Positions 11,726 to 24,204 of a stretch of DNA of 64,000 nt are shown here, piece after piece; positions within the stretch are counted from its first letter, which is position 1; each line of letters starts with the position of its first letter. The position numbers were made by a program, and so were the translations under genes. The DNA lies in NCBI GenBank assembly GCA_029379385.1, contig CM055615.1:496001-560000 (forward strand), read 5' to 3'. The notes below the pieces were generated by a model. That model was not told where the DNA came from. It worked only from the letters and a program-made list of their open reading frames with translations, and did no database searches. The DNA comes from Quillaja saponaria. Lineage: Eukaryota; Streptophyta; Magnoliopsida; Fabales; Quillajaceae.

Positions 11726-12661
11726 CTATATATTCAGTGATACTGGTAAGGACTTGCAAGCCTCTGGTTTGTATTTACCCTTGTGGGCATTGCAGACATA
11801 TTTGACAAAAATTTTGGAGTCCTGTATCAAGCAAATAGTTTTCTCAGAGAAGAATGCAGAAAGATAAAGAGATGGCAGAAAACTTGGGTTACTTACTTCA
11901 TAGGTTGGCTTGCCATTAACGAGCACCCAAGGTACAAACTTATGAGGAGGCTTCAGTTGCTCGGTTTCACGAGCATTGTGCAGAATGAGCTGTATATGTT
12001 GACAGTAAATGTAATTCAATATAAGCTACTATGAAACATAATGCATTAGTGGAGGTAAAAGACTCATCAGCCGACCTAATTAATTTGTGATTTAAGGCTT
12101 CGTTGGGTATGAAATATAAGCATTATGTGTGGAAGTGAAAACTACACCTTTGTTCCTTGCCCATTTTGATACCAGTCCTTAATGGGTTTTGGATCCATTT
12201 TTAGGTCATGACTACAAGAGTGCCAAATTTTCTCTGCTCCCACAGATGAATGTTGTTGCTCTAACATTTTATTCTCAACACACTTACTGAAGGGGAAATA
12301 GTTGTTCTGCATCAAAGTTAAAGTAGGACATTAAAATAGTAATATAAGAACCTCATATGGTAATAGGTATTGAGCAAGAAAATTGGTTTCTTTCCTTGAT
12401 AACACCTGGCAAGCAATGGTGTTATTGGGTTGTATATGAGCATTGCCATAAGGGACTAGTATGAGTTTGACAATGGATATGAGATCCTTTTGAAATACAT
12501 TGACAAGGTCATTCACAATGAACTTTGCCCTATATGGACAGTGTTTAGTAGTACAAAGAAAGATTAACGTTCGATGAAGAAGAAGAAGAGCTTGGCTGGA
12601 TGAACATGAATAGTAGAGAACTAAGAACAAAGAAAGAGAAGAACAAAGTATGAAAAGCCAT
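11726..12661 (-). pseudogene. GILT-like thiol reductase pseudogene
   Basis: Remains of a gamma-interferon-inducible lysosomal thiol reductase (GILT) family gene. Recognisable exons (minus): 12661-12406 (signal peptide and active-site exon), 12306-12148 (CVEN and DPKPIKDWYQNGQGTK), 11989-11897 (ETEQLKPPHKFVPWVLVNG), 11821-11726 (YVCNAHKGKYKPEACKSL). Lesions: a stop codon TAA where the YYE glutamate is expected; a two-base deletion just after it (CTGTGTCC-like to CTGTCC); the second active-site cysteine changed (CPYR instead of CPYC); and the 66-nt exon holding the GPDEC motif is missing, exons 1 and 3 being only 99 bp apart. The later exons remain open and splice sites look normal, so inactivation is probably fairly recent. 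Paralogues at 21312-22477 and 24205-26974 are intact. Confidence 0.85.
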
Positions 12662-14209
12662 TAATTCTCAGAGCAATGATTTTGGAAGGTAACTAATAGC
12701 ACCCCAGTAATGGATTTATTTATAGTACTAGCATACCCCATTAATTTTCGGTGGTTTTCTCTAACATCCCACTAATTTTCAGAGTTTAATAAATGAGATA
12801 TGCTTCTTATTGCTTATTAATTACGATGGAACCTAGCTAGCTACTTCTTTGAAGAGGCAGTACTTTGCCACATACACATAATGAGAAATGTTCTTATTAT
12901 CTAAAATACACTTATTTCTTAATTACTTCACAAACTCTTTATCTCTAACAACTAATGGAATCAACTTCATCCAAATAAATGCAACTTCCTTTTACCACTT
13001 AAAAAATACTCAAATTTGCCCCCTCAGCAATGATTCAGTGACAGATATCACCTTCATTAATATCAGGGGTTCCTAGCTTGTTCATCCACCTTAGTGATCC
13101 TAACTATATATGAGTTCAAGAAGGTAACATGGACTCTTGTGTATTACAGCAAATCAAATCCTACTTCCTCTAGTGATCCTTTTTGTCTTCTAGGACTTCT
13201 GTAGTGATTCTTTTATATATATATATATATATATATATCTTTTCAAGGTAGAATGGGACACAATTATTTGATCATTGGATAAATGAATTGAGAGGAATGA
13301 TACATCCGGCAAGCATTCTCGTGACTCAAACTCTATTAGATAAAAAACTAATAAGGTGTTTTTGTCCTTTGAAATAGAAACGGGTTGGTTACTGATTTTT
13401 AGTTTGTTTAGACAGCGACTGTCGCACCCTAATTAAAATGAGTATTGTTGTTATTATAGACCACATATGCTTAATTACTTCACAATTTTTCAGTCCCTTT
13501 TAATTATTCATGGTTTCCGCTTCATCTATTGGCTGCCATATTTATTTTGACTCCACTTCATAAAATAACTCCATTGTTTACCACTTTCAATGTGAAAGTC
13601 CCTTGTCCAGTCTCTCATCCCCTGCATCGTGTCTATTAAAAAGATACATGGAAGTCTATAGGAAGTGAAACTCAAAATTCACCAATGAAAATCATCCACG
13701 TATGTGATCCTAACTTTATATAACTTCAAGCAATGTAATATCAAACATGGATGCACGGTATTACACTAAACAAACTGGCACGTGACACATTGCCAAGTTC
13801 CCTACCATTCCTCTGATGAATACTTGCATGTACAAATTAGAAGATAAGAACAGAGTTTATTGCATTTTTTGTTCCCTCTTTTTTGTTCTAAAGCCTTGAC
13901 TCTTGCTGTTAATGGGCAGGTAATGAAAGGTAGAGGAGAAAATGGCAGACATAATCTTCTTTACCAACTAAATGCATTAAAGTATCATTTTCAAGAAGAC
14001 AGGAAAAGATTGTGACTTCACTGATGCCAAAATAACTGGTTTATATAAAACAGAAAATCTCATACTAGGAATGCTTTCCTCGTATATAGAGCAGTGGACT
14101 AAGGAGAACAAGAAGCCAAGTTTTCAGGAGTGCGTTTTTTTTATCTAAAGCTTTCTCCTTCAGAAATTTTTGGAAGACTTTCATGATTTTGGTGCATTGT
14201 TTCAGATCA
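12662..14209. other. Intergenic, divergent promoters
   Basis: Upstream DNA of the GILT pseudogene (-) and of the methyltransferase gene (+). Contains the dinucleotide repeat at 13213-13238. Short open frames here look like chance; no gene recognised. Confidence 0.5.
13213..13238. repeat. (TA)n microsatellite
   Basis: About 13 uninterrupted TA units. Similar short TA tracts occur at 10520-10539 and 25783-25803. Confidence 0.95.
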
Positions 14210-15248
<1,039 letters not shown>

Positions 15249-16168
15249 TTATTAAGAATACAAGTTTAAGTGTTTAACACAGCATTTCATGCAGAATGCA
15301 CCAGTTGAATGTTAAAATTGCATGCACTGCTTGTTTATGCTACCAGAACTTGCTTAAGTTTCAGTAGAATAAAATCTTGTGACTGTTATATGAGATTGGA
15401 GGAATCAATCTAATATAAACAGCAATTACAAATATACCGTTTTCCTTAGTTTTGATGTATTGCTCTTTCTACAAGCATTGCCTTTACAAAGTTGACCACG
15501 TCCTTTCTTAAAGATCACAAAAGCAGAGCATGGCAGCTGAAGCTACATTCAGCTTATGTCTGAATAGAACAAGCTTCCCAGATGTTATTCCTGCCCCAAC
15601 TTTTATCCTTTTATTGTCTAGGGATAGGTACTAATCTGCTTTAAGATCACAAAGCCAATATTAGATAATGGAAACTCCAAAAGTGCCACTACAATTGAAG
15701 ATCGTTATTTGTTCTTTTATTGACTAGTTTTTGGATTCCAATCATCTCTAGGATCAGATGCAATCATGAACTTTACATGATGTGAGGTATCAATAGGGAA
15801 ATGCCTGGAGTGAAATAGGCCAGACTTAATTCTTAAGAAATATTGCAAGTTGATTTCCTTGTCTTTTTTGTTGTTAGATAAAACAATCTTTAACATCTGA
15901 AAACCCCTAAAAAAAAATTAAATCAAAATACATCCCAATCACATTCTTAACCCTATAGGATTTCCCTGTTCACAATTAGTCTCCAAAACCAGCTGGGTGT
16001 ACGTTAACAAGGTAATGAATGCCAACCATCTAATCTATCTATCATCTCCTCCTGAAGATATGGTCCTCTCTGCGTATGTGTTACTGGAACCAAACAGAGA
16101 ATAAATCAAAGTCAGTGGGCCAATTAAGTGGTGAATCAAAATCAACACCTCTACACTAATGAGATCTC
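15249..16168. other. Intergenic between convergent 3' ends
   Basis: 3' flanks of the methyltransferase gene (+) and of deoxyhypusine synthase (-). No gene, RNA or repeat recognised. Confidence 0.5.
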
Positions 16169-19100
16169 TCAACAATGAAATCTTGATCTTGAGGCAAATG
16201 TTTCAGCAACCAGTAGAGGGAAGGCAATAGTTGCATCACAGTGTACCTGGTTTACACAGAAAATTAAAGGAATTTTTTTTTAGAAATGTGAAAAAGAAAG
16301 GGGAAACCATATTTTTATTTCACCATTTGAGGAAGATGACAAGAGACTGTGATAAGGCATAAATTTGATAAGAGATATGCATTATTAAAAATTAGAGAAC
16401 TTTACAGAAAGAAAACTAAATCTGAGGACACAAAAGCTGTACCTTAACAATCTTAGCAGAACCTCGTATTTTTCCCCATGATACAGCCTCATCTGGATGA
16501 GCCCCAGAATCACTCCCATCAAACTCTTGTGCAGTATTGATGTACACCGCATAATCTGCACCATTACGCATCATATTGGCATTGCAAATATGATGCTTAG
16601 GCAGCCCCCCTCCGAGGATTATCATGCCAGTCTTCCTAGGACTTGCATGGACAGCTTCACCATTCATGGCCCTTATATCTGTTAAGATTGCTCGGTAATA
16701 TCATTATGTTGATCAAGCTGTTGACTATCAAGCATACAATAAAACAAAAGCAGGAGATACCTTGCACAATGTCCACAATTAATCCAGGGCTGCAGAAGGA
16801 ATGGAAGTACAACATGTCCCCCAATGAGCCATCTGTTAAGCCTGGACAGAAGACTGGAATATTGTTCTGAAAAACATCCAAGGAATATGAAATATCTTGC
16901 AAACATTGATGTTACTTATATGCAATGTTATAAAAACTGGTAGTATTTGTTCATTCTTATCAGATTAGGAGCATGACATGATAGTATTAGTAATTAAAAC
17001 ATACAAATGGTAATTGACAAACATAAATAGTAATGAAATAGTTACTACTTTGGAAGTCCCAATGGTTAAATACCAATGTTACAGCTAGTCTCAAATAAAA
17101 CTTATTGCATCTCAAGATTCAACCTCTTCAGGTAAGTGCAAAAGGTAGATGGATTTCATACTATTAACAGTTGGTAGATCCTAATAATCCAACTATGTCC
17201 AAACTAATCCAATTAGACTTGATGCCAAACATAAAATCAGTTTTCAAACAAAAAAATTGGGTTTAAAACTTAAGAGGGATATTTAAAAGAAAACAATCTA
17301 CTACTCAACTGCAATATACGAGTACTACAGCATGCCCTTTAACTGCTCAGTGTATGAAGACCCTTTTGACTACCACCAAGGCAAAGAAAATTGCTTATCC
17401 TATGCACCGCAGTAGCTAAACATCCATGAAACGAATTTCTTTCTTGATATCATTCTCATTATGAAATTGCAAAATCAGGAACCTGTAGAGTTCAGCACGT
17501 ACATGATGTGCTTTTGAGATCCAAAATGGGTTACTAGTATCTTGGGTACATCCCCTTGATATTCACAAATCTCGCACCACCATGCCTGAGATATTACTCA
17601 GTACATTCTTAGATACTGGAACATAGCAACAAGAACATCCTTTTATTATTCTTAGAACTTCCTTCAGTGGTGACGGTTAGGACATAGGAGATAAAGTATT
17701 TCAAGCAGCGAAAACATTCAATTTGTGACCAGTTGTTGAAAGATTATAACATGAAAAGAGTGACTTAAAAGAATATGTCATAACTTGGGGTTGATTTGGC
17801 CTTTGGGGCTTTGGTTGATACTGGAACCCTAGTATAAACAATGCCCCGTATATATTTTCTCATTTTTCTTCATAAGATTGACATGTAAAAGTAAAATGGA
17901 AGCAAACATTTAGAAGATTTTAAACAAAAGAAATTTCCAGACAAAGCAAAAAGGGGGGAAAAGATTATGACGATTATAAAAATCATAAAAATGCGCTACA
18001 GAGGAGAGTGTAAAACTTGGCCAAACACTTGCCTTATATGCCCAGTAAAGGTAAGAGCTCTCATTATCTATTTCTTTTCCCAAGCGAGCAATCAACTTAG
18101 ATGGTGTCCATGTTACATTCTGCAGAAAAGAATCACTCCAGGAAGGTGAACCAAAGATCACATAAAGCAATATCATTGAATTAATCAGGATTCATAATAA
18201 GTATTCCAGCAGAAAGAAAGCAGAAGAGAAAGTTGATTGAGAATGGCACAGTTTCTAACAGGTTCGTCAGTACATTGTAGGAACTATTACTTAAGCTAAT
18301 TGCCATTATGACATTATCACAATCAGAGACTAAATAATTGTAATACATGAGTTTGAAGAATTGACAAAACAAATAGCAACACATGGTAACAAGATTTTTT
18401 TTGGCTGTAAAACACATTCTTATAGAATTTAAGAGTATCAACAAAAATAATTTCCATCTGCTCACTAATATTAAGAAGCAACAACTTTTACAATGCAAAA
18501 AACACCAAGATTTCGTAATAATACCTCATCATGCTGTTCCTTCAACATCTGGTCAAAGATTGGAATCACCCAATCCTCAAATTTGCAATAGTTGTCATTC
18601 GGAACCAACAAATTACCAATGCGGTTCAATCCTTTAGAGCGCAGATAGGCACCAGGTAGAGCAAAGTCTCCTTTATAAGTTGGTGCAAGGCACTTAACAA
18701 GATCTTCTTCTATACCACCAGCTGTTGTAACTACAACATCAACCTGCAGGATACAATCCATAAGCTAATACAAGTACTCCGACAAATAAACACAAGAACT
18801 ATAAAAGGCTTTGTTTAGAAACTGTGCCTAAATTAAATCCCTCCCAGCATAAGCATATCCAATTAATAGAAGAAGCAAATATCCAATGGAACATTCCTCA
18901 GCACCAGAAATCAACAGATAAATAGTGGAGACCGAGACAGTACATTAATAAGAAGTTCAAGTACACCTCTTTTCCAACCTATTTTAAGCAGATAAAAATT
19001 TAAAGAAGAGGCCTTATTCACTAGGAGTATAAGCCTTTTTCCTTCTCTTTAAACTTTAATGTGGTAGCACTTTATGATACAAACCCCACCAAAGTCGATA

Positions 19101-19840
19101 TCCATCCCTTATAAACAAGACCTTATCACCTAATGTGGAAATATAATTTTAATTTGTTCAAGTAATTACAGAACTATGTATCATAACTCATAATAGTTAA
19201 GATAACATGACTGATAAAATTCAAAAACATTCTTATTATCTTATAACTTGCAGGAAATCAGTAATCAAATTTGTGGAACCAAATTCTCTACTAAATTTAT
19301 TCCATCGAAAACTGAAACTCACCATACTATGCTCAACAAGATAACGAACTATATCTCTGACACCAGAAGAAATGAGGTTCGAAGTAAAGCCCAGGAAAAC
19401 CTTGCATCTTACAGACTTTCTGTAAGCTAAATCCCTCTCCTCCTCACTACAATCTTCTGTTATAGGCTCATCAGCTAGCCTCCAATCTAGCTTCAGCCCA
19501 ATTTCACAAGAAAAAAAAGTAAATTTTTAAATAAGAATTACTCAAATCCACGAATACTTCACAAATGAGCATAAATAGCCTTAGAAGCAAAATGGTAGAG
19601 AAAAAATAATGGGTTTTTGGGAAAGAATCTTACCATTTGATTTACAACTTCAATGGCGTCTCCAAGATTGGAGGCCTGAAACCCAGTGGCGATAAAGGAC
19701 TTCAGAAGTTCTGGGTAGTTTAAACCTTGATTGAAGTCATAACCTTCAATCTTGATGCATTTCCCTTCTAGATTCTCTGAATCTTTGAACACTGTGGAGT
19801 GAACTGATGTCCAAATGAGTTCTTTCTTTGTCTCCTCCAT
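16169..19840 (-). CDS. DHS: Deoxyhypusine synthase
   Basis: Transfers the aminobutyl group of spermidine to a lysine of eIF5A in an NAD-dependent reaction, the first step of hypusine formation (cytosol). Exons (minus): 19840-19634, 19490-19323, 18743-18525, 18119-18033, 16866-16761, 16678-16443, 16246-16169; 1101 nt, 366 residues, the usual length. Motifs: [91 protein letters not shown], and [13 protein letters not shown] with the active-site lysine at about residue 332. The C-terminus FPLLVAETF is typical. The intron after the 87-nt exon begins GCAAGT at 18032, a GC-AG intron. The start is the first ATG of a clean frame with no upstream alternative. No lesions seen. Confidence 0.96.
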
Positions 19841-21311
19841 TCTCCTCCACTGATGCTAACGAGAAAAACTATGCGCAGGAGCGGCGGAATTCCCCCAAGG
19901 AGAAACAAATGCAGGGGTTCCCGTTTCCCTCTGACGGGTTCTTTTTCGTGTTTATTTTTTCCTATCAAATTTTAAAATTGGATAAATTATACATTTAGTC
20001 TCTATAGTTCATATAAAATTCAATTTGATCTCTTTAGTTTCAGTTTGGTCAATATAGTTTCTATATCTATATATATAATTTCCAAAAAAACAATAATAAT
20101 AGGGTCAATACCATTATTTGTCAGATCTTATAATATTTTGACAAGCATTATGGGTGGGTGTCCGAATTCTAGTTAAATGTAAAAAAAATTTGTAATAATT
20201 GAGCTAACAACGATAAATAAATTATTATTATTATAGAAATAATTTATTATTAATATATATTAAAGAACTAATTAGTTTTGCTTTCCTGAAAAGCAAATTT
20301 GTTGTCCTCTTTCTAAGAATAACTTTTTATTATCTAAACCAAATACAATTCTGCTTTCTTTTTCTTTTTCACTTGGAGGATGAATTGGAATTTGCACAAT
20401 ACGGTTTTTGGTTTGAATTTGGAATGACCAAGCTAGGTGCCAATGAATTTATTCCTATAACACACAAACATCAATTTCCAAATATACTCATCAAGCAGAA
20501 AAACCAGTAAAAGCACTAGGATCTGTCTCCAAACAACACTTTGTGAGGTTTGTGATGAATAAGAACAACTTTTTTTGGTTTGGGTGGGGGAATAAGAATA
20601 ACATTATGGTGACAGGACAAATTACATCTTTACAGGTTTGTGCTTTCAATGTCCTAGCAATTATAAATAAAAACAAAGACTTGCTTGATTTTCTGCATTT
20701 CTACAAATTCATAGTTCAGCAGTTGTGGGCATGATTGTACCTCAACACATCATTGCTCTAGCTTCATGCTTGCAGCCCTGCATTATGTTATGAAATTGGG
20801 CATAAATTGAAAACAAAAGAAAAACATTAATCAGGGTCCTCATATTAATAGAATAGGAACCCTGTATTAATTTGAATCATTTGACTATAATCTTTAATTT
20901 TTTTTCCTTATGCCTGCCTATTCACCCAGAATTGAATAAGGGGCTGCATTTACCTAATTGATAGATTCCTCATCAGTTACCCCTCTTGCTCAGGGTCATT
21001 GTGACTGACCCATTAAAGCATACAAATAGTTGAAGGGGTAAAAGAAAGAAGAGAAAGAAATGAGGGAATTTTACGTACATAAAAAAGCCATTGGTACACT
21101 ACAGTTATGTGTCTGTACTATGTAATTTGTTCTTTGCCTTCACTTTTTCTTTGGTTTTTTTTTTTTTTTTAAACTTTTGTTCTAAAAGAAATTATGCTAG
21201 TCTGAATCTTACAAGCAACCATTATGTCAACTACTAAACTTGTATGTCATTTACCACTATTATCCAAGTGTAAACTCTGAAGCATTCTGCTGGTTTGTGT
21301 AGGATAGTCAA
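19841..21311. other. Intergenic: DHS promoter and GILT 3' flank
   Basis: About 1.5 kb. The part at 19980-20110 (TTTAGTCTCTATAGTTCAT, TTTGATCTCTTTAGTTTCAG) resembles the termini of common plant nonautonomous transposons and is probably a decayed fragment. No coding gene recognised. Confidence 0.45.
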
Positions 21312-22477
21312 TCAATGAACTTTACAGGCTGCAGGCACGGCATTGCCGGTATAAGCCCTGCAAACATAGCTTACAAAGTTTTGATAGTCCTGCAATTACA
21401 GTAATAGTAGTGTTGTAATTGGGTGAGGAAAACTGGAATATAAACTTATAAGATGTTTGTGTATTTGTATCATAGAGATAGAGGGGGATAGATCAGAGGA
21501 CAAACTTTTCCTATAGGCTGTTTATTCACAACCACCCAAGGTAAAAATGAATGAGGTGGGTAAAGATGCAGAGCTTCAATAGCATATTTCTGTTCAAGCT
21601 GCATATCAATCAAAATCCAGTGCTGCACAATATCAGATAAGTAGTATTTCACATATAAAAATCGTTAACCAACAAAAGGCTATCATTTACCAGCGTTCCA
21701 TTTCCACTGTTGTAGCAATCTAAAATAGGTTTCTTGAGTAAACCCAATGAGCTAAAACAGCTTTGCCAGCTCTCCTGTCTTCCCTCAATGGCAAGAAACT
21801 CAAAGCAGTAAATCACGGCATAATGCTTGTTCTGCATATTTTAAGTGCATTATATCTGTGATCTAGCAGAAAGCATAATATGTATTCTGCAAATATTGAT
21901 TGAACTATTGTGGTCGTTTTCAACTTACCACATCTGGCCAGATATTGATAACACAGGCTTCCACAATGTTTAACTTGCATTCATCTGGGCCTTTCTGCAA
22001 AGTCAGTTAAACTATAAATCAAATGCATAAGAAAAAACATCCTCTCTTTTTTTCTGCATAGTTCACTTACCTGGTATGAGTAAAATTACAATTTACAACA
22101 TAACAAACATAATTTCAATTGAATTTCATTAAGCATAACAAATATAACGAAGTTTCGAATAAGACCTGGCATACAATGACATTGTTTGTTTTATTGATGT
22201 AAGCATTGCCCCAAGGGATTAGCCTCAGATTGACAATCTTGATGAGACCTTTGTCAAAGACTTGCACCAGATTTTTGACAATGAAGGTTGAACAGTATGG
22301 GCATAAGCTGTCGTAGTATACTGATAGATCAACTTTCTGAGAACCAATTGCTGAAACTTCAACATTAAAACCTTCAGAACGAGAAGAAGATGAAGAAGTA
22401 GAAGCATGAGATTCAAATATGAAACAAAGTGAGACAAATGCCATTACAATTGTGATTACTATTCTTGGAGAAGCCAT
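21312..22477 (-). CDS. GILT-like thiol reductase (intact copy 1)
   Basis: Gamma-interferon-inducible lysosomal thiol reductase (GILT) family, a thioredoxin-like enzyme that reduces disulfides in the secretory or vacuolar system. Exons (minus): 22477-22166, 21994-21929, 21831-21691, 21622-21506, 21389-21312; 714 nt, 237 residues. Visible: hydrophobic signal peptide (IVITIVMAFVSLCFIF), the active site CPYC in VYYDSLCPYCSTFIV, RLIPWGNAYI, GPDECKLNIVEACVINIWPDV in a 66-nt exon, then PPHSFLPWVVVNKQPIG and a Cys-containing end (YVCRAYTGNAVPAACKV). I chose the start immediately before the signal peptide; an in-frame upstream ATG at 22546 would add 23 charged residues ahead of it and is less likely. 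Plant functions of GILT proteins are poorly defined. Confidence 0.92.
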
Positions 22478-24204
22478 TTCTTTTAGATGCTTCTGTACTT
22501 TTGAGTCTATGTCTGTGCTTATGAATATAGCAATTACTCTTGGCACCGACTAGTTGCAATGTGGCATTAATGCCCTCTAGTTGTGGTTTATGGTACCTAC
22601 TCGACCTCATCATGTCCGTGAAGTACTTTTATTTTTATTTTTACAATTTTGAGGGTTGTACGAGAAGGAGTTGAGGGATAAAATTTCTGACAGTCACCCC
22701 ATGAATTGAACCAATTGGAATTTTCTTAAACTTAAAAACCAGTGCCTTCACCGACACTCTCTTTTTCTTTTTTTTTCAAGTTGTTGGTATATCAATTTCT
22801 TGATTTATGTTATACCAATACCAGTAACTAAAAAGAAAGAAAAAAAGTGTTTAAATTTAGTTATAGAGGAGATTAAATTGGCAAGATCTGTTTTTGGTTT
22901 TGGTATAGACCATAAAAACAGACAAGACAGGCTTATGTGATTAATAAGGTGAATATTTACTAAAGGTGAAAACCTTAGTAGCTGATTTATTACAATTTAA
23001 CTCTTATTATTTGCAATCATTTTTCATTGTTACTGTCCTTGTCAAAGTGAAAATTTGAACACTCAGAAACAGCTATCATGATTAGTGCTCCTAACTCTCA
23101 CTTGTATTTCTGTCTCTCTTTCCACATGGATAAGATGATATTAATGGCTTGTGGTTGGATGATTTGAAAGTCTTCTACCAATGTTTCAAATTGGATGGTT
23201 CTTCTCGATCATATTTCTTTTCTATTTTTATTTTTTATTTTACCAAAGAGAAGGAAGCCATATTGGCTTGGTGTGATAGTCAAATGACCAAATCCCATAT
23301 TGGTTGTGTATTATAAAATCTTCTTGGACATATAAAAGGTGGCATTTCTTTTTTGTTATATACGTTTTGGGAGGCCATATGAGCTGTGAGTCTTAACGGA
23401 GTCAAAACGGACTATGATGTGGAACCCTGTGACAACTGGCAACACCCAGGATGTCTTGTTTCAGCAGGGGCTGTTATGGAGGCCTCTGCAACTCTGCAAG
23501 ACATAAACACCCTGAGAAACAACCTGAAGTTAGTAAACCAATTAGCAGCTCGGTTGCTCTGCACCTCTGCCTATACACACAGCAGTTCACAACTTTCACT
23601 TCCTAATCAAGAGCTCCTTGCAGGCTGCAGCCATGGTCATAAGATGAAAGTACGGATGGAAATCACTGTCCTCTTTGTCATGCCAGATTGAGAATGACAG
23701 AATAATCATACCCAACCAGAATTTTCCTGAAGTCATGAGAATCCTCCTAACAATTCACAACTTTCCACCCTAATCAAACAAAACTAGCTTGCCTGGAAGC
23801 CAATCTGTTAGGAGGCACCAATTCCTTTTCTTTGCTGCTACCACTTCATCAAATATATGGAAAATGAAAGGTAACAATTTTGTAGCTTGAATAAATCTAA
23901 CAACACGTGGTAGGATATAAAAAGGGTCCATGTGTTTGAGAGAGAGGTGACAAGAGGTCATTTAAATTGCTTAGCACGCATGTTAAAGATGGAAACCCCT
24001 TTCAAGCTATCCAGAAACTTAACTCGGATATATCTTGTCCATGTCAAACAGCAAGCTGCTTTACACTAGATTAATCAAAGGGAAAAATTTGTTTTCAAGC
24101 CAAACAACAGAATATCTTGAAAATAAACTAGCAATAGCATTGACCTTTACATTCCAGGCCAAAGAATTCAACTTCATGTGGGTTTTCCAAAAAAAACTCC
24201 CTTC
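22478..24204. other. Intergenic between the two intact GILT genes
   Basis: Promoter of GILT copy 1 and 3' flank of GILT copy 2. At 23386-23691 there is a less AT-rich stretch open for 101 codons but with no ATG at its start, about 50 bp after a TATA-like TATAAAAG (about 23332). I do not recognise the translation. It could be a transcribed noncoding region or a gene relic. Confidence 0.4.

Noticed and set aside
22477..22546. Upstream in-frame ATG for GILT copy 1
   Set aside because: It would bury the signal peptide behind 23 charged residues; the ATG at 22477 fits a secreted protein.
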